Positions 17,395-26,297 of a stretch of 50,996 nt of DNA are shown here, piece by piece (the first letter of the stretch is position 1; each line of letters begins with the position of its first letter). The notes under the pieces are model-generated. The model searched no databases. It saw only the letters and a program-made list of their open reading frames with translations, and had not been told where the DNA came from. Location of the stretch: contig NZ_QWEQ01000026.1 of NCBI RefSeq assembly GCF_009936045.1, forward strand, positions 1 through 50,996, read 5' to 3'. Both the position numbers and the translations under genes were made by a program. Origin of the DNA: Emergencia sp. 1XD21-10 (GTDB lineage: Bacteria; Bacillota; Clostridia; Peptostreptococcales; Anaerovoracaceae).

Positions 17395-18675
17395 ATGTCA
17401 GAAATATTTGGCGAAAAAAAAGAAGCGAGATGTTCTTTTTGCGGAAAGCCGCAGAGCCAGGTCAGACGTCTTGTGGCAGGACCGGGTCTTTATATATGTG
17501 ATGAATGCGTAGATATGTGTCTGGGCATTATAGAACAAGCTGAGCGTGAGGAACAGATGACGACGCCAGTCCAGCACGTGGGATATCGGCTGCCAAAACC
17601 AAAAGAAATCTTTGATACCCTGTCTGATTATGTCATTGGACAGGATTCTGCAAAGAAGACTCTGGCCGTAGCAGTATACAATCATTATAAGAGAATTAAC
17701 AGAACTGACGATAGAGATAGGGATATTGACCTGCAGAAGAGTAATATCGTCATGATAGGACCGACAGGTTCTGGTAAGACACTGCTTGCCCAGACATTGG
17801 CAAAGCTGCTAAACGTACCTTTTGCCATTGCTGATGCAACAGCATTGACGGAAGCTGGATATGTTGGTGAAGATGTAGAAAACATCCTGCTTCGCCTGTT
17901 GCAGGCGGCAGATTTTGATATAGAAAAGGCTCAAAAGGGCATTATTTATGTTGACGAAATTGATAAGATTGCCAGAAAATCAGACAATCCGTCGATTACT
18001 AGAGATGTCAGCGGCGAGGGCGTGCAGCAGGCGTTGTTGAAAATTCTGGAAGGCACTGTTGCTAATGTACCGCCTCAGGGTGGACGTAAGCATCCGCATC
18101 AGGAGTTTATTCAGTTTGATACCAGTAACGTACTCTTTATTTGCGGCGGCGCTTTTGACGGTCTCAGCAATATTATTCAGAGAAGAATGGGCGAGAGAGT
18201 CATTGGATTTAACCAGACGACGACTTCTGTAAAGAAAGAAGACAGCAAGCTGCTTTCCGAAATTCAGCCGGAGGATCTTTTGAAATTTGGTTTGATTCCG
18301 GAATTTATTGGAAGACTGCCTGTGCTGGTTGCTTTGCAGGAGTTGGACGAGGAAGCTCTCGTACGGATTATGCGTGAACCTAAGAATGCACTGATTAAGC
18401 AGTACAAGAAGCTGTTTGAAATGGATCAGGTAGAACTGGAAATTGAAGATGCGGCTGTCAGTGCAATTGCCAGGAAAGCAATCGAGAGAAAAACTGGCGC
18501 AAGAGGTCTGCGCAGCATTTTTGAGAAAGCGATGAATGATATCATGTTTGAAATTCCTTCAAGAGATGATATCGTAAAGTGTATCATAACCAAGGAGACC
18601 ATCGAAAACGGTCAGGAACCGACGCTGATTGTTGACGAAAGTAAAGATGCGAATAACGAGGCTGATGCCTCATAA
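17395..18675 (+). CDS. clpX: ATP-dependent Clp protease ATP-binding subunit
   Basis: The 426-residue AAA+ unfoldase has the N-terminal zinc-binding domain ([11 protein letters not shown] ... CDECVDMC, residues 13-42), Walker [11 protein letters not shown] (about 120), Walker [11 protein letters not shown] (about 185), the ClpP-docking loop region IGF near residue 270, and a C-terminal small domain. GGGGG precedes the ATG. A GC-rich terminator follows immediately. Confidence 0.98.
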   Translation: MSEIFGEKKEARCSFCGKPQSQVRRLVAGPGLYICDECVDMCLGIIEQAEREEQMTTPVQHVGYRLPKPKEIFDTLSDYVIGQDSAKKTLAVAVYNHYKRINRTDDRDRDIDLQKSNIVMIGPTGSGKTLLAQTLAKLLNVPFAIADATALTEAGYVGEDVENILLRLLQAADFDIEKAQKGIIYVDEIDKIARKSDNPSITRDVSGEGVQQALLKILEGTVANVPPQGGRKHPHQEFIQFDTSNVLFICGGAFDGLSNIIQRRMGERVIGFNQTTTSVKKEDSKLLSEIQPEDLLKFGLIPEFIGRLPVLVALQELDEEALVRIMREPKNALIKQYKKLFEMDQVELEIEDAAVSAIARKAIERKTGARGLRSIFEKAMNDIMFEIPSRDDIVKCIITKETIENGQEPTLIVDESKDANNEADAS

Positions 18676-18678
18676 AAC

Positions 18679-18698
18679 AGGCGGCGACGGCCGCCTTT
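18679..18698 (+). terminator. clpX terminator
   Basis: A compact GGCGGC-GACG-GCCGCC hairpin then TTT, four bases after the clpX stop. The U tract is short, so read-through into the hairpin array and lon is possible. Confidence 0.65.
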
Positions 18699-18978
18699 CG
18701 TATAGTGATACGACCAGCCTAGCCAATCGCATTTGCTCTTGGGAACTGGTCGTAGAGTGCCACGTGCTAAAGCACTGCACTCCTGACAGGGGACCTACTA
18801 CAATTCGCTTCGCTTATTGAGTTAGGTCTCCCAAAGCATAAGGTTCGTTTAACCAATCACTTGCGTTCTAGGAACGAACCATTATACGACTAGCGTCTAG
18901 CCAATCGCATTTGCTCTTGGGACGCTAAAGCATAAGGTTCGTTTAGCCAATCACTTGCGTTCTAGGAACGAACCATTA
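18699..18978. repeat. Array of seven hairpins with variable stems and two recurring loops, between clpX and lon
   Basis: Hairpins in order: CGTAT/ATACG (18699-18712); CGACCAG/CTGGTCG (18711-18752); GAGTGC/GCACTC with inner GTGCT/AGCAC (18755-18782); GACCTA/TAGGTC with inner CAAT/ATTG (18789-18832); GGTTCGTT/AACGAACC (18842-18880); TAGCGTC/GACGCTA (18891-18927); GGTTCGTT/AACGAACC (18936-18974). Hairpins 2 and 6 share an identical 20-nt loop core, CCAATCGCATTTGCTCTTGG, although their stems differ. Hairpins 5 and 7 belong to a 52-nt direct repeat (18833-18884 and 18927-18978) with one mismatch, in the loop. All pairing is intact in each copy. There is no ORF. It ends just before the lon ribosome site. 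No known family is recognised. Confidence 0.85.
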
Positions 18979-18989
18979 GGAGGAAACAG

Positions 18990-21314
18990 ATGATAGAAGA
19001 AAACAAAGTGATTTTCCCTTGTATTCCGCTTAGGGGTGTATCTATTTTTCCAAATACTGTAATTCATTTCGATGTGGGAAGGGAAAAGTCCATTCATGCA
19101 CTAGAAAAGGCAATGGCGGATGATAAACTGCTCTTTGTATCAACACAGAAAGATGATAATGTCTTGATTCCTACATTTGACGATATTTATACCCTCGGTA
19201 CGATTGTCAGAATCAAACAGATGCTGAAAATTCAGGGTGATGCTGTCAGAGTGCTGGTGGAAGGCGTCTGCAGAGCACAGCTGATACAGCCTCTTGAGGA
19301 AGAAGACTTCATGTCCTGTACGGTAAAGCAGATTGCAGAAGAACTTGACCTGCAGCAGATGTCGCCGGAAGATAAAGCGGCAATGAAAATACTGACGGAG
19401 GCATTTATTGAGTATGCAGCTTTGACCGGTCAGGTCAGTGATGATCTGGTTGATAAGGCGATTTCCAGTGAGAATCCTATCGTTGTAGCAGATAAAATTG
19501 CAAACGAACTTTTGATTCGCACAAGCCGTAAACAGAAAGTACTGGAGACCATGGATTTCTCAGAGAGAATCCGGGTGCTGACTACAATCATTGCTGAGGA
19601 AAATGAAATAGCAGTAATTGAAAAAGAACTTTCTAAGAAAGTAAAGGAAAATATCGACCACAATCAGAAAGAGTACTTCCTCAGAGAAAAGATGAAGGCG
19701 ATTCAAGAAGAACTGGGCGTCAACGAGGACGCAGGTTTGGAAGCCGCAGACTGGCTGAAAGAACTGGAGGAGCTACATCTGTCTGAAAAGGTTGAAGAAA
19801 AAATTAAAAAAGAAATTAACAAGTTTTCCAAGATGATGCCGTCTTCTGCTGAGGCAACGGTAATCAGAAACTATGTGGAGACTATTTTGGCGTTACCTTG
19901 GAATAAAGCATCTAAGGTAAATGTAAACTTGAAAAAGGCTGAAAAAATTCTCAATGAAGATCACTATGGGCTGGACAAGGTGAAAGAAAGAGTGCTGGAG
20001 TATCTGGCTGTTATTCATTTGTCCAAAGCAATAAAAGGACCGATCCTGTGCCTTGTGGGACCTCCGGGAGTAGGAAAAACTTCTATTGCAAGGTCCATTG
20101 CAAAGGCATCCGGCAGAGAATTTGTCAGAATGTCCCTGGGCGGTGTGCGCGATGAAGCTGAGATTAGAGGCCACAGAAGAACCTATATCGGTGCAATTCC
20201 GGGCAGAGTGATTTCCTGCCTGAAAGACGCAGGTACTAACAATCCGGTATTCCTTTTCGACGAAGTAGACAAAATCGGTGCTGATTTTAAAGGTGATCCG
20301 GCGTCTGCGCTGCTTGAAGTGCTGGATCCGGAACAGAACAACACTTTTACAGATCATTTCCTGGAAGTACCTTTTGATCTTTCTAAGGTTATGTTTATTA
20401 CGACGGCAAATTCAACCGATACTATTCCAAGACCGCTTCTTGACAGAATGGAAATCGTAGAAGTACCTGGCTACACCGAGGAAGAAAAGGTAAAGATTGC
20501 TCAGAGATATCTGATTCCAAAGAAGGTGAAGGAACACGGACTGAAGAAGGATAACTTCAAGATTTCCGAGAAAGCAGTCCACGATTTGATTAATTATTAC
20601 ACCAGAGAGTCCGGTGTCAGAAATCTGGAACGGGAGGTTGCAAACCTCTGTCGAAAGGTTGCCCGTAAGATTGTCTCTGCAAAGGCAAAATCCTACAGCA
20701 TTACGCCGTCCAATCTGGAAAAGTATCTGGGAAAACACAGATTCCACTTCGATATGGTAGAAGGTGAGAATCAGGTAGGTGTTACCACAGGACTTGCGTG
20801 GACTGCAGTAGGAGGCGATACCCTGCAGATTGAAACCACTGCAGTTGCCGGCAGCGGCAAGCTGGTTCTGACCGGTCAGTTGGGCGATGTGATGCAGGAA
20901 TCCGCAAAGGCAGGTATCAGTTATATTCGCTCTGTTGCAGATGAGCTGGGCATTGAAGAAGATTTTTACAAGAAATACGATTTGCACGTCCATGTGCCGG
21001 AAGGAGCAGTGCCGAAGGACGGTCCGTCTGCAGGTGTAACTATGTGCACCGCAGTCATTTCCACTTTGACGGGCATACCAGTGAGAAGAGACGTTGCTAT
21101 GACCGGTGAGGTGACCCTTCGCGGAAAAGTTCTTCCGGTTGGCGGTATTAGAGAAAAGGTGCTGGCGGCGCATAGAGCAGGCATTAAGAAAGTGCTGCTT
21201 CCAAAGGATAATGCACCGGACATTGATGAAATTCCAAATACCGTTCGCAGAAAGATGGAATTTGTACTAATCGATCATGTAAGCAGTGCGCTTTCTGAAG
21301 CACTGGTAAAATAA
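18990..21314 (+). CDS. lon: ATP-dependent protease Lon
   Basis: The 774-residue LonA protease has the N-terminal substrate domain (PCIPLRGVSIFPNTVIHFDVG), AAA+ Walker A GPPGVGKTSIA (about residue 355), Walker B PVFLFDEVDKIG (about 415) and the Ser-Lys protease with the catalytic Ser in KDGPSAGVTMCTAV (about 677). It degrades misfolded and regulatory proteins. AGGAGG lies seven bases before the ATG, directly after the last hairpin of the upstream array, so that structure could influence ribosome access. Confidence 0.98.
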   Translation: MIEENKVIFPCIPLRGVSIFPNTVIHFDVGREKSIHALEKAMADDKLLFVSTQKDDNVLIPTFDDIYTLGTIVRIKQMLKIQGDAVRVLVEGVCRAQLIQPLEEEDFMSCTVKQIAEELDLQQMSPEDKAAMKILTEAFIEYAALTGQVSDDLVDKAISSENPIVVADKIANELLIRTSRKQKVLETMDFSERIRVLTTIIAEENEIAVIEKELSKKVKENIDHNQKEYFLREKMKAIQEELGVNEDAGLEAADWLKELEELHLSEKVEEKIKKEINKFSKMMPSSAEATVIRNYVETILALPWNKASKVNVNLKKAEKILNEDHYGLDKVKERVLEYLAVIHLSKAIKGPILCLVGPPGVGKTSIARSIAKASGREFVRMSLGGVRDEAEIRGHRRTYIGAIPGRVISCLKDAGTNNPVFLFDEVDKIGADFKGDPASALLEVLDPEQNNTFTDHFLEVPFDLSKVMFITTANSTDTIPRPLLDRMEIVEVPGYTEEEKVKIAQRYLIPKKVKEHGLKKDNFKISEKAVHDLINYYTRESGVRNLEREVANLCRKVARKIVSAKAKSYSITPSNLEKYLGKHRFHFDMVEGENQVGVTTGLAWTAVGGDTLQIETTAVAGSGKLVLTGQLGDVMQESAKAGISYIRSVADELGIEEDFYKKYDLHVHVPEGAVPKDGPSAGVTMCTAVISTLTGIPVRRDVAMTGEVTLRGKVLPVGGIREKVLAAHRAGIKKVLLPKDNAPDIDEIPNTVRRKMEFVLIDHVSSALSEALVK

Positions 21315-21326
21315 AGCAGGTAAATC

Positions 21327-21935
21327 ATGAGAATTATTAAATCAGATTTGGATACTGTGGCGGTAAAGCCGAGCCAGTATCCGCCGGACAACATGCCGGA
21401 GATTGCCTTTGCAGGGCGATCTAACGTGGGCAAGTCTTCTCTTTTGAATCTGCTGACGAACAGGAAGAAGCTGGCGAGAGTCAGCGGGAGCCCGGGTAAA
21501 ACGAGAACCATCAACTTTTACATTGTCAACGACGCATTCAGAATTGTGGATTTGCCGGGCTACGGCTATGCGAAGGTTTCCAAGAGCACGACCGAAAACT
21601 GGGGCGACATGATGGAAACCTATTTTAAAAACAGAGATGGACTGCGGAAGGTGGTGCAGCTTGTCGATATCAGACATAAACCAAGCGCTCAAGATGTGCA
21701 GATGTATGAATATTTGCGCCACTATGGGCTTGATGGTATTGTAGTTGCGACCAAGGCAGACAAGGTATCTAGAAACGAAATGCAGAAGAATATTGCTCTA
21801 ATTCGTAAAACGCTGCAGCTGTCTAAAGAAGATAGGGTTATTGCAGTTTCGGCGCTGAAAAAGACAGGCTATGAAGAACTGCTTTGCGAAATAGAGAAGA
21901 TTCTGGAGGAAGAAGATGCAGTTTATCACGATTAG
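21327..21935 (+). CDS. engB: Ribosome biogenesis GTP-binding protein YsxC/EngB
   Basis: The 202-residue TRAFAC GTPase has G1 GRSNVGKSSLLN (about residue 31), G3 VDLPGYGYAKV (about 75) and G4 ATKADK (about 141). In Bacillus, YsxC assists late 50S assembly and is encoded after lon, the same order as here. It begins 12 nt after the lon stop and overlaps the next gene by 20 nt. Confidence 0.96.
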   Translation: MRIIKSDLDTVAVKPSQYPPDNMPEIAFAGRSNVGKSSLLNLLTNRKKLARVSGSPGKTRTINFYIVNDAFRIVDLPGYGYAKVSKSTTENWGDMMETYFKNRDGLRKVVQLVDIRHKPSAQDVQMYEYLRHYGLDGIVVATKADKVSRNEMQKNIALIRKTLQLSKEDRVIAVSALKKTGYEELLCEIEKILEEEDAVYHD

Positions 21936-22239
21936 AGTTTTGCTGCGAAGAATTGCGGCCATTACAAGCCTTCTGCGAGACAAAACTGTTCCGCTGAGAA
22001 AAAAGGCTCTGGTAATTTTCGGTATTGTATATTTGATCACACCGATTGATATTATTCCGGCAGTTCTGTTTCCTTTTGCTCTTTTAGACGATTTGATTCT
22101 GTGGATTTATATCCTTTGGACTCTAAAAGATGAACTGGATGCCTACTGGCTGGGAGAAAAAACTGAAGATTTATCTAAAAAATTTCGTGACAAAACAATC
22201 GTTGAGGGTGTAGAATTTGATGTAGAAGATAAGGAGTAA
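21916..22239 (+). CDS. DUF1232 (YkvA-like) small membrane protein
   Basis: The 107-residue protein carries the DUF1232 signature YLITPIDIIPAVLFPFALLD (about residues 36-55), a membrane hairpin, and an acidic tail. The start overlaps the end of engB and lies after GGAGGAAG, implying coupled translation. Function is unknown across the family. Confidence 0.88.
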   Translation: MQFITIRVLLRRIAAITSLLRDKTVPLRKKALVIFGIVYLITPIDIIPAVLFPFALLDDLILWIYILWTLKDELDAYWLGEKTEDLSKKFRDKTIVEGVEFDVEDKE

Positions 22240-22242
22240 AAC

Positions 22243-22773
22243 ATGGCAGTAAAGGAAATCAAAGGAAAGATACTTTTTACCCAGGAAGACATTTGGAAAA
22301 GAGCAAAAGAATTGGGTGAGCAGATCACCTGTGATTATGCAGGTAAAGAGCTGATTCTGATTGGAACTTTACGCGGTGCAGTTCCGTGGATGGCAGATAT
22401 TATGAAACATATCGATTTGGATCTTGAAATTGACTTTGTATCGGCATCCAGTTATGGAAGCGGAACCATCAGCAGCGGTGAAGTGAAAATTAAAAAAGAT
22501 ATTGAACTTGAGATTTCCGGAAAAGAAGTACTGATCATTGAAGATATTATCGACACTGGCAATACCCTGAAGGCGCTTAAAGACTATTTCTACATCAAAA
22601 AGCCAAACAGTGTAAAAATCTGCACGCTTTTGGACAAACCGTCCAGAAGAACTGCAGATGTTAAAGGGGACTATATTGGGTTTGAGGTGCCTGACCTGTT
22701 TATTGTAGGATACGGTCTGGACTTTGATCAAAAGTATCGAAATCTTCCATATATCAGTTATTTGGAAGAGTAA
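22243..22773 (+). CDS. hpt: Hypoxanthine phosphoribosyltransferase
   Basis: The 176-residue purine-salvage enzyme converts hypoxanthine or guanine and PRPP to IMP or GMP. Its PRPP-binding motif is VLIIEDIIDTGNTL (about residues 98-111), the flexible-loop region FVSASSYGSGT (about 65-75), and the purine-binding VGYGLDFDQKYRNLPYI sits near the end. It follows the DUF1232 gene by 3 nt. Confidence 0.96.
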   Translation: MAVKEIKGKILFTQEDIWKRAKELGEQITCDYAGKELILIGTLRGAVPWMADIMKHIDLDLEIDFVSASSYGSGTISSGEVKIKKDIELEISGKEVLIIEDIIDTGNTLKALKDYFYIKKPNSVKICTLLDKPSRRTADVKGDYIGFEVPDLFIVGYGLDFDQKYRNLPYISYLEE

Positions 22774-22820
22774 CATAAATTGTTTATAATAATTTTTACA
22801 TAAAAAGGAGATATATAAAA

Positions 22821-23393
22821 ATGGGTTACAAAGTAAATATTGGTTTATCCAACAAACATGTACACTTAAGTCAGAAGGATTTAGACGTTCTCTTTGGAGA
22901 AGGACATCAGCTGACTCCTACCAAAGATTTGGTACAGCCGGGTCAGTTCGCTTCTGAAGAGAAGGTTGATATTGTAGGACCTAAGAAGACTTTAACAGGA
23001 ATTAGAGTGCTGGGACCAGTTCGTCCAGAAACACAGGTCGAACTGGCATTGACTGATGCAAGAACCATCGGTATCAAGGCGCCGATCAGAGAATCCGGTA
23101 AATTGGAAGGAACACCAGGATGTAAGCTGGTTGGACCTTGCGGTGAAGTTGAACTTGATCACGGTGTAATCGCAGCGCTCAGACACGTACACTTAAACGA
23201 CGCGCAGGCAGAAGAAGCAGGCGTAAAGGACGGCGACTGGGTCAGCATCAAAATCGAAGGCGAAAGAGGTCTGATCTTTGATAACGTACTGGTTAGAGCT
23301 GGCGCAAAACACGAGAAAGAAGTTCATCTTGACACAGATGAAGGAAATGCAGCAGGCTGCGGACCTGATGCAGTGTGTGAAATCATTAAATAA
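22821..23393 (+). CDS. pduL: Phosphate propanoyltransferase (PduL-type)
   Basis: The 190-residue enzyme has two PduL zinc-binding repeats: LSNKHVHLSQKD (residues 9-20) and AALRHVHLND (about 112-121). It transfers phosphate to propanoyl- or acetyl-CoA to give the acyl phosphate. No microcompartment encapsulation tail or shell gene is present, so here it probably acts in general acyl-CoA/acyl-phosphate conversion for ATP generation or acetate metabolism. AAAAGGAG precedes the ATG. Confidence 0.94.
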   Translation: MGYKVNIGLSNKHVHLSQKDLDVLFGEGHQLTPTKDLVQPGQFASEEKVDIVGPKKTLTGIRVLGPVRPETQVELALTDARTIGIKAPIRESGKLEGTPGCKLVGPCGEVELDHGVIAALRHVHLNDAQAEEAGVKDGDWVSIKIEGERGLIFDNVLVRAGAKHEKEVHLDTDEGNAAGCGPDAVCEIIK

Positions 23394-23404
23394 CACAATA
23401 AGAA

Positions 23405-23445
23405 GCAAAACAGGGATAGGCAAACAGGTGTCTATCCCCGCTTTT
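23405..23445 (+). terminator. Terminator after pduL
   Basis: GGGATAG/CTATCCC stem (23413-23419 with 23432-23438), extended by AAGC/GCTT, then TTTT. Confidence 0.6.
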
Positions 23446-23465
23446 CATGTAGGCTAGGAGTCAAA

Positions 23466-24131
23466 ATGCACAAATTTAATTATTTATGTTCCATGATTTT
23501 AGCGGTACTGCTACCGCTGATGATTGTGATTTTAACTTCAAATTTGGTACTTCGCGTATCGGAAATTTACGTATTTCATTTCAATGACAGTCAAGTTATT
23601 AGAGAAATTCCCTATAATGTGACGGAACGGGATATGGCGGCAGGCATATCTTCCTATTGGTCTTCTTTTAGCGGAGAATCTTTTCAGGTATATGAGGATA
23701 ACGGCGTCTACCAGGATCCAATCTTTGATAAGACGGAGCAGAGGATTATGGGACGAGTAAAGACGGTTCTCAATATTGAGCTTGCCTTTGGACTGTTTTG
23801 TTTTGCGATTGCGTTAGCTGTGTATATCTATTTGTGGAAAAACGACTTTAGGGAGGCACTTAGAAACAGGTATCGAACGGGGGCCGTGCTCAGCGCACTA
23901 CTGTTAATAGGACAGGGCGTATGCTGGTACAGCAAGGGATTTCGACTGTGGACTTACAATTTTCTGGTTGGAATTGAGCTGCCGAAAGAATCGACAACGC
24001 TGGTAACGATTTTGGGAGATCCCTTTTTTAAAACGTATGTAATTTTTGCGTCCATTTTTGGCGCAGCGATTTTGGCCCTTTTGACGTATATCAACTATCA
24101 TTTGACAAAGCCGGAACGGATATTTTATTGA
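23466..24131 (+). CDS. TIGR01906-family integral membrane protein
   Basis: The 221-residue protein has four hydrophobic segments (about residues 9-28, 103-123, 137-155, 190-210). The large loop after the first contains the conserved-looking LRVSEIYVFHF and YNVTERDMAAGISSYW, as in TIGR01906 proteins of lactobacilli and clostridia. The function of the family is not known. It starts a short run with the DJ-1 and PHP genes. Confidence 0.82.
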   Translation: MHKFNYLCSMILAVLLPLMIVILTSNLVLRVSEIYVFHFNDSQVIREIPYNVTERDMAAGISSYWSSFSGESFQVYEDNGVYQDPIFDKTEQRIMGRVKTVLNIELAFGLFCFAIALAVYIYLWKNDFREALRNRYRTGAVLSALLLIGQGVCWYSKGFRLWTYNFLVGIELPKESTTLVTILGDPFFKTYVIFASIFGAAILALLTYINYHLTKPERIFY

Positions 24132-24171
24132 CGGAAGATGGACTTTGAAAGGAAAGGCGGAAGAAAGAATT

Positions 24172-24714
24172 ATGGTTTATGTATTTTTAGCAACCGGCTT
24201 TGAAGAAGTGGAAGCTCTGACTGCAGTAGATTTACTGCGTCGTGCGGATATTCAGGTAAAAACGGTTTCTATTATGGAAGATAAATTGGTTTACGGTTCT
24301 CATGGAATTGGCGTAGAAGCGGACATCCTTTTTAAGGAAGGACTGTACGACAGATGCGCGATGCTGATTTTGCCGGGCGGTATGCCGGGAACGATAAATC
24401 TGTGCAATCACGGGGAACTGAACGAGGAACTAAAGCTTTTTTATGAAGCGGGAAAGCCAATTGCGGCAATCTGTGCGGCGCCGATGGTGCTGGGACGAGC
24501 AGGTCTTCTTTCCGGACACGAAGCCACGATTTATGATGGTATGGAGGAAGAACTTGCCGGTGCTGTTGTGCGCAGCGACAGGGTCGTTGTTTCAAAAAAT
24601 ATCATTACCTCCAAGGGGCCCGGCACGGCGATGGATTTTGCTCTTTCGCTGGTTGCTTATCTGAAAGGTGCGGAAGCTGCGAGGGAAACTTCTGCGGAGC
24701 TTTTGTACAAGTAA
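24172..24714 (+). CDS. DJ-1/PfpI-family protein
   Basis: The 180-residue protein starts MVYVFLATGFEEVEALTAVD, which holds the conserved Glu of the DJ-1 family, and has LPGGMPGT and the reactive nucleophile-elbow Cys in AAICAAPMVLG (about residue 102). Family roles include glyoxalase III or deglycase activity. The ATG at 24172 matches the conserved N-terminus; an upstream in-frame TTG would add nine charged residues. Confidence 0.93.
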   Translation: MVYVFLATGFEEVEALTAVDLLRRADIQVKTVSIMEDKLVYGSHGIGVEADILFKEGLYDRCAMLILPGGMPGTINLCNHGELNEELKLFYEAGKPIAAICAAPMVLGRAGLLSGHEATIYDGMEEELAGAVVRSDRVVVSKNIITSKGPGTAMDFALSLVAYLKGAEAARETSAELLYK

Positions 24715-24726
24715 TAGAGGTGAGAG

Positions 24727-25503
24727 ATGAACTATAAGGTTGATTATCATATGCATTCCTGGTTTTCGGACGGCACCATGAAGCCGACGGAGCTTGTGAA
24801 AATGTACAAGGGAAGAGATTACGATGTGATTGCCCTGACGGACCACGACGGCGTGGACGGCGTATATGAGGCGGTTATCGCAGGAGAAGCGCTGGAACTA
24901 AAGGTGATACCGGGCATTGAAATCGGCAGTAGCTATGATTTTGAAGGGCAGGAAATAGAACTGCACATCCTTGGCTATCATATTGATACGGAAAACGCGG
25001 CGCTGAAAGCATGTATCGAGAAGTTGAGGATATCCCGCAGGGATCGCAACGAAAGACTGCTTGCGCACCTGCAGGGTTTAGGGTATAATCTTGTGTACGA
25101 GGATTTAATCGAGCGTCCCGGACAAGACTACATCGGAAAGCCTAATTTTGCCAGAGCCCTGAAACGGAAGGGCTGCGCGCCGGAAAACATGTGGGATTTG
25201 TTTGATGAAGTGCCGCGGGAGCGGATTAGCGCCTATGAGGCCATCGATATCATCAAAGAGGCTGGCGGCATGGCGGTTTTGGCGCATCCTCTGAAGACAA
25301 AGAAAATCGGCGATTCGAGCAGTGAAGTATTTTGGAAGAATCTGGACCTCATTGTGGCGGATTTGAAAAAGCATGGTTTAAAGGGTATGGAATGCTATCA
25401 TCCTTCTGCTAGTCATGAGCAGGCGTTGAAGCTGGTAGTCATGGCAGGCCAATATCACCTGCATATTACCGAGGGCTCGGATTTTCATGGAGATGAGGAA
25501 TAA
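24727..25503 (+). CDS. PHP-domain phosphoesterase (YciV/RNase AM-like)
   Basis: The 258-residue PHP protein has the metal-binding motifs DYHMHSWFSDGT (residues 6-17), TDHDGVDG (about 39-46), PGIEIG, VLAHPLK (about 187) and GSDFHGDE near the end. This set fits the nucleoside 3',5'-bisphosphate phosphatase / 5'-to-3' exonuclease branch rather than PolC or HisK. It lies 12 nt after the DJ-1 gene and before a terminator. Confidence 0.9.
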   Translation: MNYKVDYHMHSWFSDGTMKPTELVKMYKGRDYDVIALTDHDGVDGVYEAVIAGEALELKVIPGIEIGSSYDFEGQEIELHILGYHIDTENAALKACIEKLRISRRDRNERLLAHLQGLGYNLVYEDLIERPGQDYIGKPNFARALKRKGCAPENMWDLFDEVPRERISAYEAIDIIKEAGGMAVLAHPLKTKKIGDSSSEVFWKNLDLIVADLKKHGLKGMECYHPSASHEQALKLVVMAGQYHLHITEGSDFHGDEE

Positions 25504-25519
25504 AATTTATTATAAAGTG

Positions 25520-25558
25520 AAGACACTTTCGGGTTGAAAGTCCCGAGGTGTCTTTTTG
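25520..25558 (+). terminator. Terminator after the PHP gene
   Basis: AGACAC...GTGTCT stem with an inner CGGG/CCCG pair and a TTTTTGTTTT tail. Confidence 0.8.
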
Positions 25559-25618
25559 TTTTAAATTCAGCTAAAATCTTATAGCTTTTGTACACAATTT
25601 CAAATTCCAAAAAAACTA

Positions 25619-25647
25619 TTCAAAAACCGGGCGGAACGTATTATAAT
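25619..25647 (+). promoter_or_regulatory. Promoter upstream of the glpP-like gene
   Basis: TTCAAA, 17 nt, TATAAT. A CAAGAA/TTCTTG inverted repeat follows at 25668-25691 in the leader. Confidence 0.5.
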
Positions 25648-25721
25648 AGTAATAATTGGATATACAAGAATAGGGGGTCTCACCGTTCTTGCGTCTGACC
25701 ATGAGAGAAGAGGAGAGAAAT

Positions 25722-26279
25722 ATGGTTATGGATTTCATGAAAAAGCCCATCGCTGCAGCGATTCGTACAGAGAAAGATTTCAGTAAGGCTCTGCGCTCAG
25801 ATGTGGATATGGTGTTTTTACTTCATTCCAACATTATGACAGTAAATCAGTGTGTAAAGGAAATACATAGTGCAGGAAAAAAGGCATTTATCCATGTGGA
25901 TTTTGCAGAAGGAATCGGAAAGGATAGAGCAGGACTTGAGTTTTTGGCAAAACAGGGGGTGGATGGCGTGCTGACCACCAGAACCAACATTGTCAAGTTG
26001 GCAAAAGAGTTCGACCTGATTACAGTACAGCGTTTCTTTATGGTAGATTCTCATTCGGTGGGAACATCGGTTGAATCCATCAAGATATCAAAACCTGATA
26101 TCATAGAAATCATGCCGGGGATTATCACCAAGAAGATCCGGGAATTTTCGGAGAAGGTCGATATGCCCATCATTGCAGGAGGGATTGTTGAAACCATGGA
26201 AGAAGTCAGGGCTGCACTTGCGGCAGGCGCCACCGTCGTTTCTACTGGAGAGGCGCAGCTTTGGACTACGAAGGTATAG
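25722..26279 (+). CDS. glpP: GlpP-family antiterminator (glycerol-3-phosphate responsive)
   Basis: The 185-residue TIM-barrel protein has KAFIHVDFAEGIGKDRAGLE, GVLTTRTNIVKLA, EIMPGIITKKI and IAGGIVETMEEVRAALAAG, the conserved GlpP segments. In Bacillus, GlpP binds glycerol 3-phosphate and the leader RNA of glp genes to prevent termination. No glpF, glpK or glpD lies here, so its target is elsewhere. AGGAG lies six bases before the ATG at 25722; an in-frame TTG at 25689 is less likely. Confidence 0.88.
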   Translation: MVMDFMKKPIAAAIRTEKDFSKALRSDVDMVFLLHSNIMTVNQCVKEIHSAGKKAFIHVDFAEGIGKDRAGLEFLAKQGVDGVLTTRTNIVKLAKEFDLITVQRFFMVDSHSVGTSVESIKISKPDIIEIMPGIITKKIREFSEKVDMPIIAGGIVETMEEVRAALAAGATVVSTGEAQLWTTKV

Positions 26280-26297
26280 CTGAAAGCGAGGGAACAT

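Noticed and set aside
18629-18820. A 63-codon ORF over the clpX end and the hairpin array
   Set aside because: It overlaps clpX in another frame and follows palindromic DNA; no ribosome site.
18699-18978. CRISPR array
   Set aside because: Repeats are palindromic, not regularly spaced, have no unique spacers, and no cas genes are nearby.
20412-21173. A 253-codon antisense ORF in lon
   Set aside because: lon is complete and strongly conserved; the antisense frame has no family resemblance or ribosome site.
22821-23393. Part of a bacterial microcompartment locus because of pduL
   Set aside because: No shell proteins, diol dehydratase or aldehyde dehydrogenase lie nearby and the PduL has no extra N-terminal targeting extension.
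25619-25721. Glycerol-regulated GlpP leader terminator
   Set aside because: Only a short 6-bp inverted repeat is present, without a T tract, so an antitermination site cannot be claimed.
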